Notes under the pieces: model-generated
Database searches by the model: none
The model's input: the letters and a program-made list of their open reading frames with translations, nothing else
Told to the model about the DNA's origin: nothing
Part shown: positions 17,118-24,928 of the stretch, piece by piece
Layout of the letters: each line of letters begins with the position of its first letter
How positions within the stretch are numbered: position 1 is the stretch's first letter
Position numbers and translations under genes: made by a program
Source: CAJQQK01 sp963696075
GTDB lineage: Bacteria; Pseudomonadota; Alphaproteobacteria; Rhizobiales; Hyphomicrobiaceae
Reading direction: 5' to 3'
NCBI GenBank assembly: GCA_963696075.1
Contig: CAVOJD010000021.1
Coordinates: 1 to 44,390 of the forward strand
DNA length: 44,390 nt

Positions 17118-19292
17118 ATGCGTTTCATTCGTTCGATCTTGTTTGCTGTCATTCTTGCAGCAATTCTATCGCCGGCGAAGGCTGCGACCCGGGCACTACT
17201 GATCGGCGTCAGCGATTACGGCGAAGGCCTCGGCATCGCCAATCTGCGCGGGCCGAAAAACGATGTTCGGCTCTTGCGCGAGACACTGACGGGCCTCGGC
17301 GTACAGTCAATCACCGTTCTCGCCGAAATCGAAGGCGGCCGGCGACCAACGCGCCAAGCAATCCTCGCCGAGTTCGAGCGGTTGCAAAGAGCATCGCGCC
17401 GCGGCGATCTGGTGATCATCCACTTCAGCGGCCACGGCTCGCGCCAACGCGATGAAAGCGGCGACGAATCCGATGGCGTCGATGAGGTCTTCCTGCCGGC
17501 CGACACGTTACCGGCGCGTCCGGGCGAAGGGCTCATCCGCAACGCCATCGTCGACGACGAAATCGGCGAATGGGTCGATCGCATTCGCGCCACCGGCGCC
17601 GATGTATGGCTGACGATCGACGCCTGTCACGCGGGAACCGGCCTGCGGGGCCGGAACGACGGCGCCCTCTGGGCCGACCGTTTTGCAGACCCGGCCGCGC
17701 TCGGCATCGAAAAACGCCTGCCCAATCACAACTCACCGAACCGACGTCAGACCGGCGATCTCAACTCTGACGCTGCCGCATCCGACTGGGGCGGCGTCAT
17801 GGCGTTTTACGCGGCGCGCTCCGGAGAACTTGCCCGAGAATTAAACTTCGGCGCGCTCCATGACGATAAGCTCCGCGAAGGCCCGTGGTATGGCGTCTTC
17901 ACCGCACGCCTTGCCAGACGGCTCGAAACCCTGCGAGAGCCGAGCTTCCAGCAGCTCTATCTCGCTGTCACAACCGATCTGGAGAAAATGCCGCGGCCGC
18001 TGAACGGGCGGGCGCAGTCTCCGACCTGGGAAGGCACACTGGCAGACCGGGTCGTGTTTTCCGGCGCAGCGAAGACCCGGTCGATCATGTTCCGCGTCAA
18101 CGGGCAATCGATTGCGGCCGGCATGATCCACGGATTGACACCGGGCAGTCTCATAAACCTTTACGGCAACGCAGACCAGAGCAATGGCCAGCGCATCGCC
18201 CGTGCCCAGATTACGGAGACCACCGAACGTCGCGCGAGGTTCCGCTTCGTCGGCCCCTCATGCCGCCATCCGGATCCGGACAGCCCCTGCGCCGAGGCCG
18301 CACCACCCGCCAAGACCGCTCATTTCGCAGATGTTGAGCGCCTCTCGACATCCACGACCGTCACCATCACACAGGCGGCGCAGGACGCTGCACCAGAAAT
18401 TGTCGCCAAGGTCCGCGACGCCATTAATCATCTCAATGCTGCCGGCACGACAAGCTTCGTGTTCGATCGCGAGCCGGCGGACGTGTATTTTCGGACCGAT
18501 GGAAATGACGTTTGGTTCGGCCGGGCAACCGAAATCGAAGGCGTTCCCACGGGGCTGAGATGGACACCTCGTGAAGGTGGGCTCAACCGGATCCTCGAAC
18601 GCATCTATGGCGCCGAACGGCTGGCGCAGCACTTAGTGTCGATCAGGCAGCGCGAAAGCATCCTCAATCCGCTTCCGGTCGAAATTTCCGGAAAACAGCG
18701 CGCCAGCGCAGAACGATTGCTCGCACCTCGCGCCGGGGTAATTGACCCGATCACTGAGTGTCGCCGGATCGCGGCGGCACCGGACGGCTATGGCACGGCA
18801 CAGGACCTCATGGACGGCGCGAACGTCAAGCAATGCGACCGTCTCGACTTTCACGCCCGCGGACTTGCGCCCGGTGCCTGGGACATCAATCAGATACATA
18901 TCGACTCCGCATTCTGCGCCACCAACAGATACGCGCGCGTCGAAGGTGACCTCGGCAACATGCCGATCGGCCCGCCGTTGGTTGCTTGCTCCGACTGCCC
19001 AGGAGGCTACTCGGCGGGGCTCGAGCGCACATTTTTCCTGGTAGGCGAAGTCAAAACGAACGGCATACCACTCAACCTGACCGGACTGATCGAGACCTGC
19101 AACGCGGCCGAGGATGCACCGGCACGGCGCGGCGGCGACCTCTCGACGGTGCTCCGGCAGTTAACGGCAACACGGAATGCGCCGGGAGAAGCTGAACGTC
19201 AGACGACCTGGATGCGTAGGTTCGAGTGGATGGTCAGACCTCGTGCTGTCGTGCTGCGCGACGGCAACCCGTCAGAGACGACCAGGCGCTGA
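17118..19292 (+). CDS. secreted metacaspase-like caspase-family protease
   Basis: The 724-residue protein has a Sec signal peptide (FIRSILFAVILAAILSPAKA, cleavage near residue 22). A peptidase C14 p20-type domain begins directly after it (ATRALLIGVSDY). The catalytic His is in HFSGHGS (H106) and the catalytic Cys in IDACHAG (C170). Between them lies the acidic stretch DESDGVDEVFLPAD, the pattern found in metacaspases. In characterised members the related acidic pocket gives Arg or Lys preference. From about residue 315 to the end is a C-terminal region of unknown fold, with several cysteines (for example VACSDCPGG). I chose ATG 17118; a GTG directly before it (17115) is the other option, and AAGAG lies upstream of both. 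It diverges from the TPR-CHAT genes and begins the plus-strand group. Confidence 0.88.
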   Translation: MRFIRSILFAVILAAILSPAKAATRALLIGVSDYGEGLGIANLRGPKNDVRLLRETLTGLGVQSITVLAEIEGGRRPTRQAILAEFERLQRASRRGDLVIIHFSGHGSRQRDESGDESDGVDEVFLPADTLPARPGEGLIRNAIVDDEIGEWVDRIRATGADVWLTIDACHAGTGLRGRNDGALWADRFADPAALGIEKRLPNHNSPNRRQTGDLNSDAAASDWGGVMAFYAARSGELARELNFGALHDDKLREGPWYGVFTARLARRLETLREPSFQQLYLAVTTDLEKMPRPLNGRAQSPTWEGTLADRVVFSGAAKTRSIMFRVNGQSIAAGMIHGLTPGSLINLYGNADQSNGQRIARAQITETTERRARFRFVGPSCRHPDPDSPCAEAAPPAKTAHFADVERLSTSTTVTITQAAQDAAPEIVAKVRDAINHLNAAGTTSFVFDREPADVYFRTDGNDVWFGRATEIEGVPTGLRWTPREGGLNRILERIYGAERLAQHLVSIRQRESILNPLPVEISGKQRASAERLLAPRAGVIDPITECRRIAAAPDGYGTAQDLMDGANVKQCDRLDFHARGLAPGAWDINQIHIDSAFCATNRYARVEGDLGNMPIGPPLVACSDCPGGYSAGLERTFFLVGEVKTNGIPLNLTGLIETCNAAEDAPARRGGDLSTVLRQLTATRNAPGEAERQTTWMRRFEWMVRPRAVVLRDGNPSETTRR

Positions 19293-19443
19293 GCCGGCGC
19301 AGTGACACACGCAGCGTCGACTACGGTTCCAGCACTACAAGACAATTTACTATAGACCTTCTTAGATAGAATAAGTCTGTTGCCGAAACATATAGATCTC
19401 CTCCATAGTCAGAACGGAACGAGGCACACGGATCTGAGCGGGT

Positions 19444-20511
19444 ATGTTTTCTATTCGGTTTTCGAAAAATAAATTTATCGTTTGTTCGATTGCCATTGTA
19501 ATCGGTCTTCTGACCGCAACTGGGTGTCGCGCCGCTGAGGGCGAAAATTGGACCCAGCACACAATCAAGGACCGTCAAGGCTTCGAGCGCGTCCTGGACG
19601 CCTATCGGATCCGGCTGCCGCAATCCTGGAAACTATCAGCCCGGATTGCCTGGCGTAAGCCCTGCACAGGCCACCCACTATTCGAGACATTATTTCGCGC
19701 GACATCGTCATCGAGCCGCGTCGGCATGCGCCGCGCATCGAGCCATAGCTACACTTGGAGCGAGTACGAATACGGCCCGCAATTCACCGCCGATATGATC
19801 GCCTTCATGCGTCGCAGCGCCGAACAGACTCGTGCGGAGATCCGCGAAAAAATGAAAGGTTCGAACTGCTACCTCGACCAAGTCGAGAATGGTCGGCAGC
19901 TTGTCGACAACATCGTCCTCTCCGTCCGGTCGCGCACGACCAGGCTTGTTTCGATCAAGCCGGATCGGGAACGTTCCGACTTCCTTGAAAAGCGCGCCGA
20001 GGCGATCGAGGTGCCGAATGCGACAATGAAGGTCGGCGCGATGATTGTCCGCCTCGAGTATCCGACCCGCGTCGGTGAAATCGAAGAAGAGGTGCTGCTG
20101 GCCTGGACGACGAGCATTATGGATAACAGAAACCCTGGCGACGGTGGGATGAAGATGGTTAGCACGACGGTTGAACCGCTTATCTCCTATTGGGCGCCGA
20201 TCGGAAAGCTCGACACGTTGCGGCCAGTATTTGAAAAGATTTCAAAATCATTTTCAGCCGAAAGCGAGTGGGCCAATCGCGTGAAGAAAAAGATAAACGC
20301 TTACTATCGAGAACAACGCGAAGAGAATCGAAAGCAGCAGGCTGAGCGAAAGCAGGAGTTTGACGAACATATGCGCCGCCAGAAGAGACGGGCTGCGGAA
20401 CGCGAAAGAGACAATGACCGGTTCATCAACAGCGTCATTCGCGGCGGACAGGCCTTTCCACCGACTTTTCCTGACATGATGTCGTTCGGCCAAGTTCAAA
20501 TCGGACGGTAA
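19444..20511 (+). CDS. putative lipoprotein with C-terminal coiled coil, unknown function
   Basis: The 355-residue product starts with a hydrophobic signal (FIVCSIAIVIGLLTATGC). The ATGC at its end fits a relaxed lipobox with C28 as the lipidated residue, though ordinary cleavage near CRAA is also possible. The centre contains MIVRLEYP and then SYWAPIGKLDTLRPVFEKI with a tryptophan 15 residues later. A highly charged coiled coil (about residues 275-330, Arg/Glu/Lys/Gln-rich) follows. This order matches the secreted protein at 11307-12413, so the two are probably distant paralogues. It lies between the metacaspase and the serine protease genes, with 48 bases to the latter, and is likely cotranscribed with it. 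Function is not known; an adaptor or substrate role for the proteases is a guess. Confidence 0.7.
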   Translation: MFSIRFSKNKFIVCSIAIVIGLLTATGCRAAEGENWTQHTIKDRQGFERVLDAYRIRLPQSWKLSARIAWRKPCTGHPLFETLFRATSSSSRVGMRRASSHSYTWSEYEYGPQFTADMIAFMRRSAEQTRAEIREKMKGSNCYLDQVENGRQLVDNIVLSVRSRTTRLVSIKPDRERSDFLEKRAEAIEVPNATMKVGAMIVRLEYPTRVGEIEEEVLLAWTTSIMDNRNPGDGGMKMVSTTVEPLISYWAPIGKLDTLRPVFEKISKSFSAESEWANRVKKKINAYYREQREENRKQQAERKQEFDEHMRRQKRRAAERERDNDRFINSVIRGGQAFPPTFPDMMSFGQVQIGR

Positions 20512-20559
20512 AACTCTCCCTAACAAAGCCGAGGCGCAACTCCCCGAGGATCCAACACC

Positions 20560-21657
20560 ATGCGTATCAAACCGATCTACCTGTTCGCCGCGCTCATCAT
20601 TGGAAGCACACCGGCACTCGCTCAAACAAATCTCGAGACCACCACGCTAAGCGACATCTCGATGTCGGCAGAAAATGGAGAGGAGAAGAGCTACCTCGAC
20701 TTCGTCATCAAGCAGCGAAGTGAAGCCAAAGAAGTGGACACCAAGAGCGCCACCCGCATTTATGGCGGCCGTCCGGCCGCCAAAGGCACATGGCCCTTCC
20801 AGGTCGGCTTGATCCTCGCGCAACCCGCGAAGGCTTTTCCGCGGAAGCGGGCCAACTTTCATTTCTGCGGCGGGTCACTGATCAGCCGGCAATGGGTGCT
20901 GACAGCAGCTCACTGCATTCACGTCAAACCTCAGGGCGCCGCCATTTCGCCGGGCGAACTCGTCATCATGACAGGGTCGACGAACCTACTCGATGGCGAG
21001 CTGAGGGCCGTCAGCCAGATTATCGTCCACGAAAACTATCGGCACGGCCAGGGCTTCAACAATGACATCGCCCTCATTCGCCTCGCCGAACCTATCCGCG
21101 AATCCAAAGGCAAGGTGGGCGCAATCAGGCTTGCCTCGGGCGAGGTTGAGCTTCAGGGCGCCAGTGCCATGGTCCTTGGTTGGGGACTTCTGGAGAACGA
21201 TGGCCGCCCCATCAATTTGATGGAAACGGATATCAATGTGGTCGCCAACCGGTCCTGCAACGCCGGACTGCAGCGGACCGCAAACCAACGTCTCGCCGTT
21301 CAGATCAGCAAGCTTGCCCAGAACTTTGGCCTCAAACAGTCGAACGCGGAAAAGGCTTTCCAGACACTCTTGCCGGTCCCTGTGCCAACCCTGACACAGA
21401 ACATGATCTGTGCAGGTGTCGCATCAGGCGCCAAGACCTCCTGCCAGGGCGACAGCGGTGGCCCCCTTCTCATTAAGACCGAGAAAGGCGGCTGGCTGCA
21501 GGTCGGCGTTGTCAGCTTCGGCGCGAATGCCGGCATGATCGCCAATGTGCTCCCGCGTTGCGGCCTGCCAAACACGTACTCTGTCTACACACGGGTCGCG
21601 AATTACTTCAACTGGATCGCAGGACACGTGCGCCACAAGACCGCCGCCACCGATTAA
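20560..21657 (+). CDS. secreted chymotrypsin-fold (S1) serine protease, zymogen form
   Basis: The 365-residue protein has a signal peptide (cleavage near STPALA-Q), a propeptide of about 45 residues and an S1 peptidase domain. The catalytic triad is complete: H118 in LTAAHC, D169 in NNDIALI and S299 in CQGDSGGP. The domain begins with IYGG at residue 67 directly after Arg66, the classical zymogen activation site, so activation needs cleavage after arginine. The residue equivalent to chymotrypsin 189 is threonine (KTSCQGDSG) rather than the trypsin aspartate, and position 226 appears to be serine. Trypsin-like specificity is therefore not expected. About 45 extra residues are inserted before the MICAG strand. 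GAGGA lies nine bases before the ATG. It probably acts in the periplasm or outside the cell. Confidence 0.92.
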   Translation: MRIKPIYLFAALIIGSTPALAQTNLETTTLSDISMSAENGEEKSYLDFVIKQRSEAKEVDTKSATRIYGGRPAAKGTWPFQVGLILAQPAKAFPRKRANFHFCGGSLISRQWVLTAAHCIHVKPQGAAISPGELVIMTGSTNLLDGELRAVSQIIVHENYRHGQGFNNDIALIRLAEPIRESKGKVGAIRLASGEVELQGASAMVLGWGLLENDGRPINLMETDINVVANRSCNAGLQRTANQRLAVQISKLAQNFGLKQSNAEKAFQTLLPVPVPTLTQNMICAGVASGAKTSCQGDSGGPLLIKTEKGGWLQVGVVSFGANAGMIANVLPRCGLPNTYSVYTRVANYFNWIAGHVRHKTAATD

Positions 21658-21664
21658 GCTGCCC

Positions 21665-21706
21665 CCTAGTTGAACCAACGAACACCGGCGCGCCTAGTTG
21701 ATCCAA
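21665..21706. repeat. two 14-bp direct repeats between the protease and rhodanese-like genes
   Basis: CCTAGTTGAACCAA (21665-21678) recurs as CCTAGTTGATCCAA (21693-21706) with one mismatch and a period of 28 bases. The pair lies directly before the start of the downstream gene. It could be a binding site for a regulator or a small tandem duplication. Confidence 0.55.
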
Positions 21707-21726
21707 ATTTCCGAGTGAGACGAAAT

Positions 21727-23121
21727 ATGCCCCTCAAAACCCTGCGTCGCGCCAGTTGCCTGACCCTGGCCATCGTCATGACCTCGTCGACCGGCGCGCC
21801 GGCGAGCGAACCGTTCGCGTTTGCGCGCGGCAGCTTTGCGCCAGTGACTGAAACGAACCAGGCCCAGGCGACCACCGGATTTGCTCACGCGTCCCCGTCC
21901 GCCGGGGAAACGGTCTTCCCGCCAGCGCCCCCGACGCAGCCGTTCCTCGCCGCGCCAGACCGCGAGTGCGCGTTATGCCTGACCGGCAATATGATGACGA
22001 CGGGGCTTTTCGACGGTTCATTCGATCAGGAGGCCGCGCCGGGACAAGATTCGAGGCCCGCCGGAACGCCGGCAGACAAGGAGGCCGAAAGTGGCGGCTC
22101 GCGCGAAGCTGTCGGCGACAAGCCGTCACAGCAGGAGGCCGCGGATAAGGAGACGACCTCCACCGACAAGCCCGGCCCGGCCAGCGATGACTTCGGTGGC
22201 GGCTCGTTCGACGACAGGGAGCCGCCGCCGCGCAAGAAAGCAGACAAACCAGACCGCAAGGGCAGCGAACAACCCGCCGGTCGCGAGGCTGCAGCCACGG
22301 ATGATCCCGATTTTGGCGTCAACAATTTCGAGGAACGCGACGAGGCCACAACCCGCGAGGGCGTCGACCAAGACAAGCCCGTTGTTCGTCGCGAAACGGA
22401 CACCGATGCGCGCAAAGAGACGCGCGACGACGATCAAGTCCGCCGCACCGATCGGGTCGATGAGACGACAGAGCCCGGCGGTCAGGACGACTTCAAGAAG
22501 GTAGAACGGCGCCAGCGCAAACGACAAAGCGAGACGGATCGACGAGACGAAACGCGTGAACGCGATCAACGTCGGCGCGCCGATGATAACTCGCGGAGCG
22601 ACGAACGCCGCCAGCGCCAGACGTCGAACGACGATCGGAATAAGGGCCGCGAAATTGATCCAGGGATCACCGCCTTCGAGTTGCGAAATTTCGGCGTCCC
22701 CCCCCAGCGCCAGCTTCATAGTGGCCAGATGCACGGACCGACACCGACGGCGCTTCCGGGTGGTCAGGTTATTACGACACAGAATCTCGCCAGGGCCATG
22801 GTCAATGGAGAGCGCTTCATTCTCGTCGACGTCCTCGGCGCCGACCGCTCGCTTCCTAATGCCTGGACCTTCCGAAATATGTCCCTCAGCGGCAGCTTTC
22901 AGGACCAATACCAGCGCCAAGTCACCGCCTGGCTGGCCAAAGTGACCCAACGCAACGCGAACTTCCCGATTGTGGTCTATTGCAGCGATCCGATGTGCTG
23001 GATGAGCTACAATGCCGCGCTACGCGCGATCGCAGCGGGATACCGAAATGTCTACTGGTATCGTGGCGGGCTTCGTGCTTGGCAGATGGCTGGCCTGAGG
23101 ATCAATATCACCACGAATTAG
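21727..23121 (+). CDS. secreted protein with charged low-complexity linker and rhodanese-like CX4CW domain
   Basis: From ATG 21727 (MPLKTLRRASC) the product has 464 residues and a signal peptide (LTLAIVMTSSTGAPAS). Residues of about 100-330 are a long disordered linker, almost only Asp, Glu, Lys, Arg, Gln and Thr. The last 135 residues form a rhodanese-like fold. Blocks visible are RFILVDVLG, FPIVVYCSDPMCWMSYNAALRA and YRNVYWYRGGLRAWQMAG. The active-site loop resembles the PQQ-associated CXXCW rhodanese-like proteins, but the two cysteines are spaced C-x4-C-W. The frame opens earlier at 21670, but that start would put charged residues before the signal. It ends the plus-strand group of the protease cluster. 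A thiol/disulfide role in the periplasm is plausible but not shown. Confidence 0.78.
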   Translation: MPLKTLRRASCLTLAIVMTSSTGAPASEPFAFARGSFAPVTETNQAQATTGFAHASPSAGETVFPPAPPTQPFLAAPDRECALCLTGNMMTTGLFDGSFDQEAAPGQDSRPAGTPADKEAESGGSREAVGDKPSQQEAADKETTSTDKPGPASDDFGGGSFDDREPPPRKKADKPDRKGSEQPAGREAAATDDPDFGVNNFEERDEATTREGVDQDKPVVRRETDTDARKETRDDDQVRRTDRVDETTEPGGQDDFKKVERRQRKRQSETDRRDETRERDQRRRADDNSRSDERRQRQTSNDDRNKGREIDPGITAFELRNFGVPPQRQLHSGQMHGPTPTALPGGQVITTQNLARAMVNGERFILVDVLGADRSLPNAWTFRNMSLSGSFQDQYQRQVTAWLAKVTQRNANFPIVVYCSDPMCWMSYNAALRAIAAGYRNVYWYRGGLRAWQMAGLRINITTN

Positions 23122-23263
23122 GCCGGAGACCCATTCGGCATGCCAAACCGCGCCCGAGACCATTGCCAGGCGAAACGTCGGCGCCCATCGGTCACAACCG
23201 ACTCGGCCTTGGCTCGGCCGAGAAGGGGCGACGACACCACGATGCGCATTAATGGACGTTCGC

Positions 23264-23845
23264 TCATCCAGTGCGGTGAGCCATCACGAGCGTCTCTAAT
23301 CCGCGGCCGAAGCTCGGCGTCAATTTGCGCCGCTCACGGATGTATGGCGAAAAATTTGTCCAGATCATGCCAGCGTGACTGGCGAGAAACGCCCGCGCCG
23401 TCTTGGCGTCACACAGCCTTTCGTCCAGACATATCCGAACGCCGTCGAAATAGTCGATAATCAGCTCGAGTTCGCGCGCGACACCCTTGCCACCGTTGCT
23501 GTCGACGACGAGAAAAGCGGAAATGCGCTTTCGCAACGCCGCTTCAGCCTTCTTGCTGACCCGCGCCCGATTGACGTCTTCGATTGCAACCTCCTGCGAT
23601 CGGACCGCAGCCTCGACGGCGGAACGTGCCGTCAGCATGCGATCACTGTCGAAGCGTTCGAGGAACTGGAACGTGTAGCGCACGCGATCATCGTGCTTGT
23701 ATGCCGTATACTGATAGATCGAGAAGATAATCCCGCTGACCAGCGCGACCTTCGACAAGTAATCAAAAATGTCATAGGTCATCTGCCCTGTTGTTTTCCC
23801 CTGCAAGCCTTGGAGCAGAGCACGGCGAAACTGACGGAAATTCAT
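23264..23845 (-). CDS. single-pass membrane protein, DUF4760-like
   Basis: The 193-residue product has one membrane segment at about residues 29-48 (YLSKVALVSGIIFSIYQYTAY). A cytoplasmic helical domain follows with the block YTFQFLERFDSDRMLTAR, then IIDYFDGVRICLDERLCD and ARAFLASHAGMIWTNFSPYIRERR. Order and spacing resemble DUF4760 proteins, a family of unknown function, as judged by eye. The gene start overlaps the stop of the upstream minus-strand gene by four bases (ATGA), so the two are coupled. It is convergent with the rhodanese-like gene. Confidence 0.7.
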   Translation of the reverse strand: MNFRQFRRALLQGLQGKTTGQMTYDIFDYLSKVALVSGIIFSIYQYTAYKHDDRVRYTFQFLERFDSDRMLTARSAVEAAVRSQEVAIEDVNRARVSKKAEAALRKRISAFLVVDSNGGKGVARELELIIDYFDGVRICLDERLCDAKTARAFLASHAGMIWTNFSPYIRERRKLTPSFGRGLETLVMAHRTG

Positions 23846-24297
23846 TTCTCGGCGTTTCCTCCTGCTGTGGTCGCCCCGCAGTGATCGAATTTGAAGATCA
23901 CCGGGTCATTTTGGATCGGCTTCAACGCGCCGAATGCGTCTTTCAGGCAACCGATTTGACGGCGTGTCAGGAACAGGACCTTGCTATCAGCGGCATCGTC
24001 GCCGCCCGGCTCGACACGTGGGACCACCACCGGCGCAGCTTTGCCACTGGTGATGTTGGCCGGCGACTTCTCATTGTCACAGCTCAAGAGAGACACCATC
24101 ACGGGATCCACGCTCTTGCGCAAATAAGCCGTCAGTCGCCGGTCCAAGCACTGGATCTGCCTCTTGGTTAAAACGACCTCGGTTTCACACATCGTACAAT
24201 TCGTTGCAGCGCTGCCCGTCGTCGGAATAATTAGTGCCTTGGAAAACGAGGCGACCGCACAGAACACTGAGATTACGCTACCTATTTTGATTGGCAT
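23842..24297 (-). CDS. exported protein with two copies of a Cys-containing module, unknown function
   Basis: The 151-residue protein has a signal peptide (SVISVFCAVASFSKALIIP, cleavage near TGSAA). It then carries two related segments. Module 1, about residues 40-75, reads VVLTKRQIQCLDRRL and ends DPVMVSLLSC. Module 2, about residues 105-143, reads LFLTRRQIGCLKDAF and ends DPVIFKFDHC. Each has the pattern LT-x-RQI-x-CL, about 17 residues, then DPV-x5-x-C, which suggests one disulfide per module. The linker is Pro/Gly/Val-rich. The gene is translationally coupled to the DUF4760-like gene. I do not recognise the family. It probably belongs to the exported protease cluster, given its signal peptide and location. 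Confidence 0.65.
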   Translation of the reverse strand: MPIKIGSVISVFCAVASFSKALIIPTTGSAATNCTMCETEVVLTKRQIQCLDRRLTAYLRKSVDPVMVSLLSCDNEKSPANITSGKAAPVVVPRVEPGGDDAADSKVLFLTRRQIGCLKDAFGALKPIQNDPVIFKFDHCGATTAGGNAEK

Positions 24298-24873
24298 AAA
24301 TCATCCTCATAGGACCTGCAGGCATGATTGATCTATCACCTCATCGGCGACGCCACGTCAAAAACTAACCGATTGGATAATCAATTCGGCAGCAGATGGG
24401 ATCACGCCGCGAGCTACCCATCTTGCCGATCGGTCGCCTGGATCTAGACAATCGACATTAGCAATCATGGTGACCACGTAGGACCACGGCAGACCTAGTG
24501 CGGCCAAGCCATGATTGAAATGTCTCCTAGTGGCCCCAAGCCTAACAACTTGCGCTGAGGATATCAGGCTCGAAGCTGGGGGTATTGCGGACGCGATATC
24601 CTCAGGATGATGTCTTCAGGCCCTGACCCACAAGAGACCCCGTGCCGGTGCGCAACACTGGTGTGGCAGATGAGATCGAAGCCGGTTCGCCACGACTTTG
24701 CAGCGCACAATTCAGCGAGAACGCTGCCCTATATAGCTCGCGTCGGCTTTACCTCCGAGACCTGTCCCGTTCTCTTCGGCGCTTAGGGCCACAAAGCGAC
24801 TAACAATCGTGCCTGCTTCCCGCTGTCTAGCCCCCTCGGTCTGGGCCACTAATCTGCGGTTTGTCTAATAACG
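24298..24873. other. intergenic stretch before the IS3 element, no gene recognised
   Basis: About 575 bases with no frame that I can support. Two items are visible: a perfect 11-bp inverted repeat (24555-24605, listed separately) and a sequence at 24824-24853 that resembles the end of the neighbouring IS3 element. It contains GCCCCCT followed by CTGGGCCAC, against GCCCCCT and CTGGACCAC at the real end. This may be a relic of an earlier, related insertion. Confidence 0.4.
24555..24605. repeat. 11-bp perfect inverted repeat
   Basis: CTGAGGATATC at 24555-24565 is matched exactly by its reverse complement GATATCCTCAG at 24595-24605, with 29 bases between. It lies about 260 bases upstream of the two-gene minus-strand unit starting at 24297. 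It may be an operator or a relic of a small element. There is no T-tract. Confidence 0.6.
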
Positions 24874-24928
24874 TGAACTTGCCCCCTGTCCTGGACCACG
24901 ACGGGCCAGAATTTCCCACTATTGACGC

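Noticed and set aside
11307..20511. Possibility that one of the unknown secreted proteins is a bacterial gasdermin cut by the caspase
   Set aside because: Both have export signals and coiled coils, and neither shows the size or layout of gasdermins, which are cytoplasmic.
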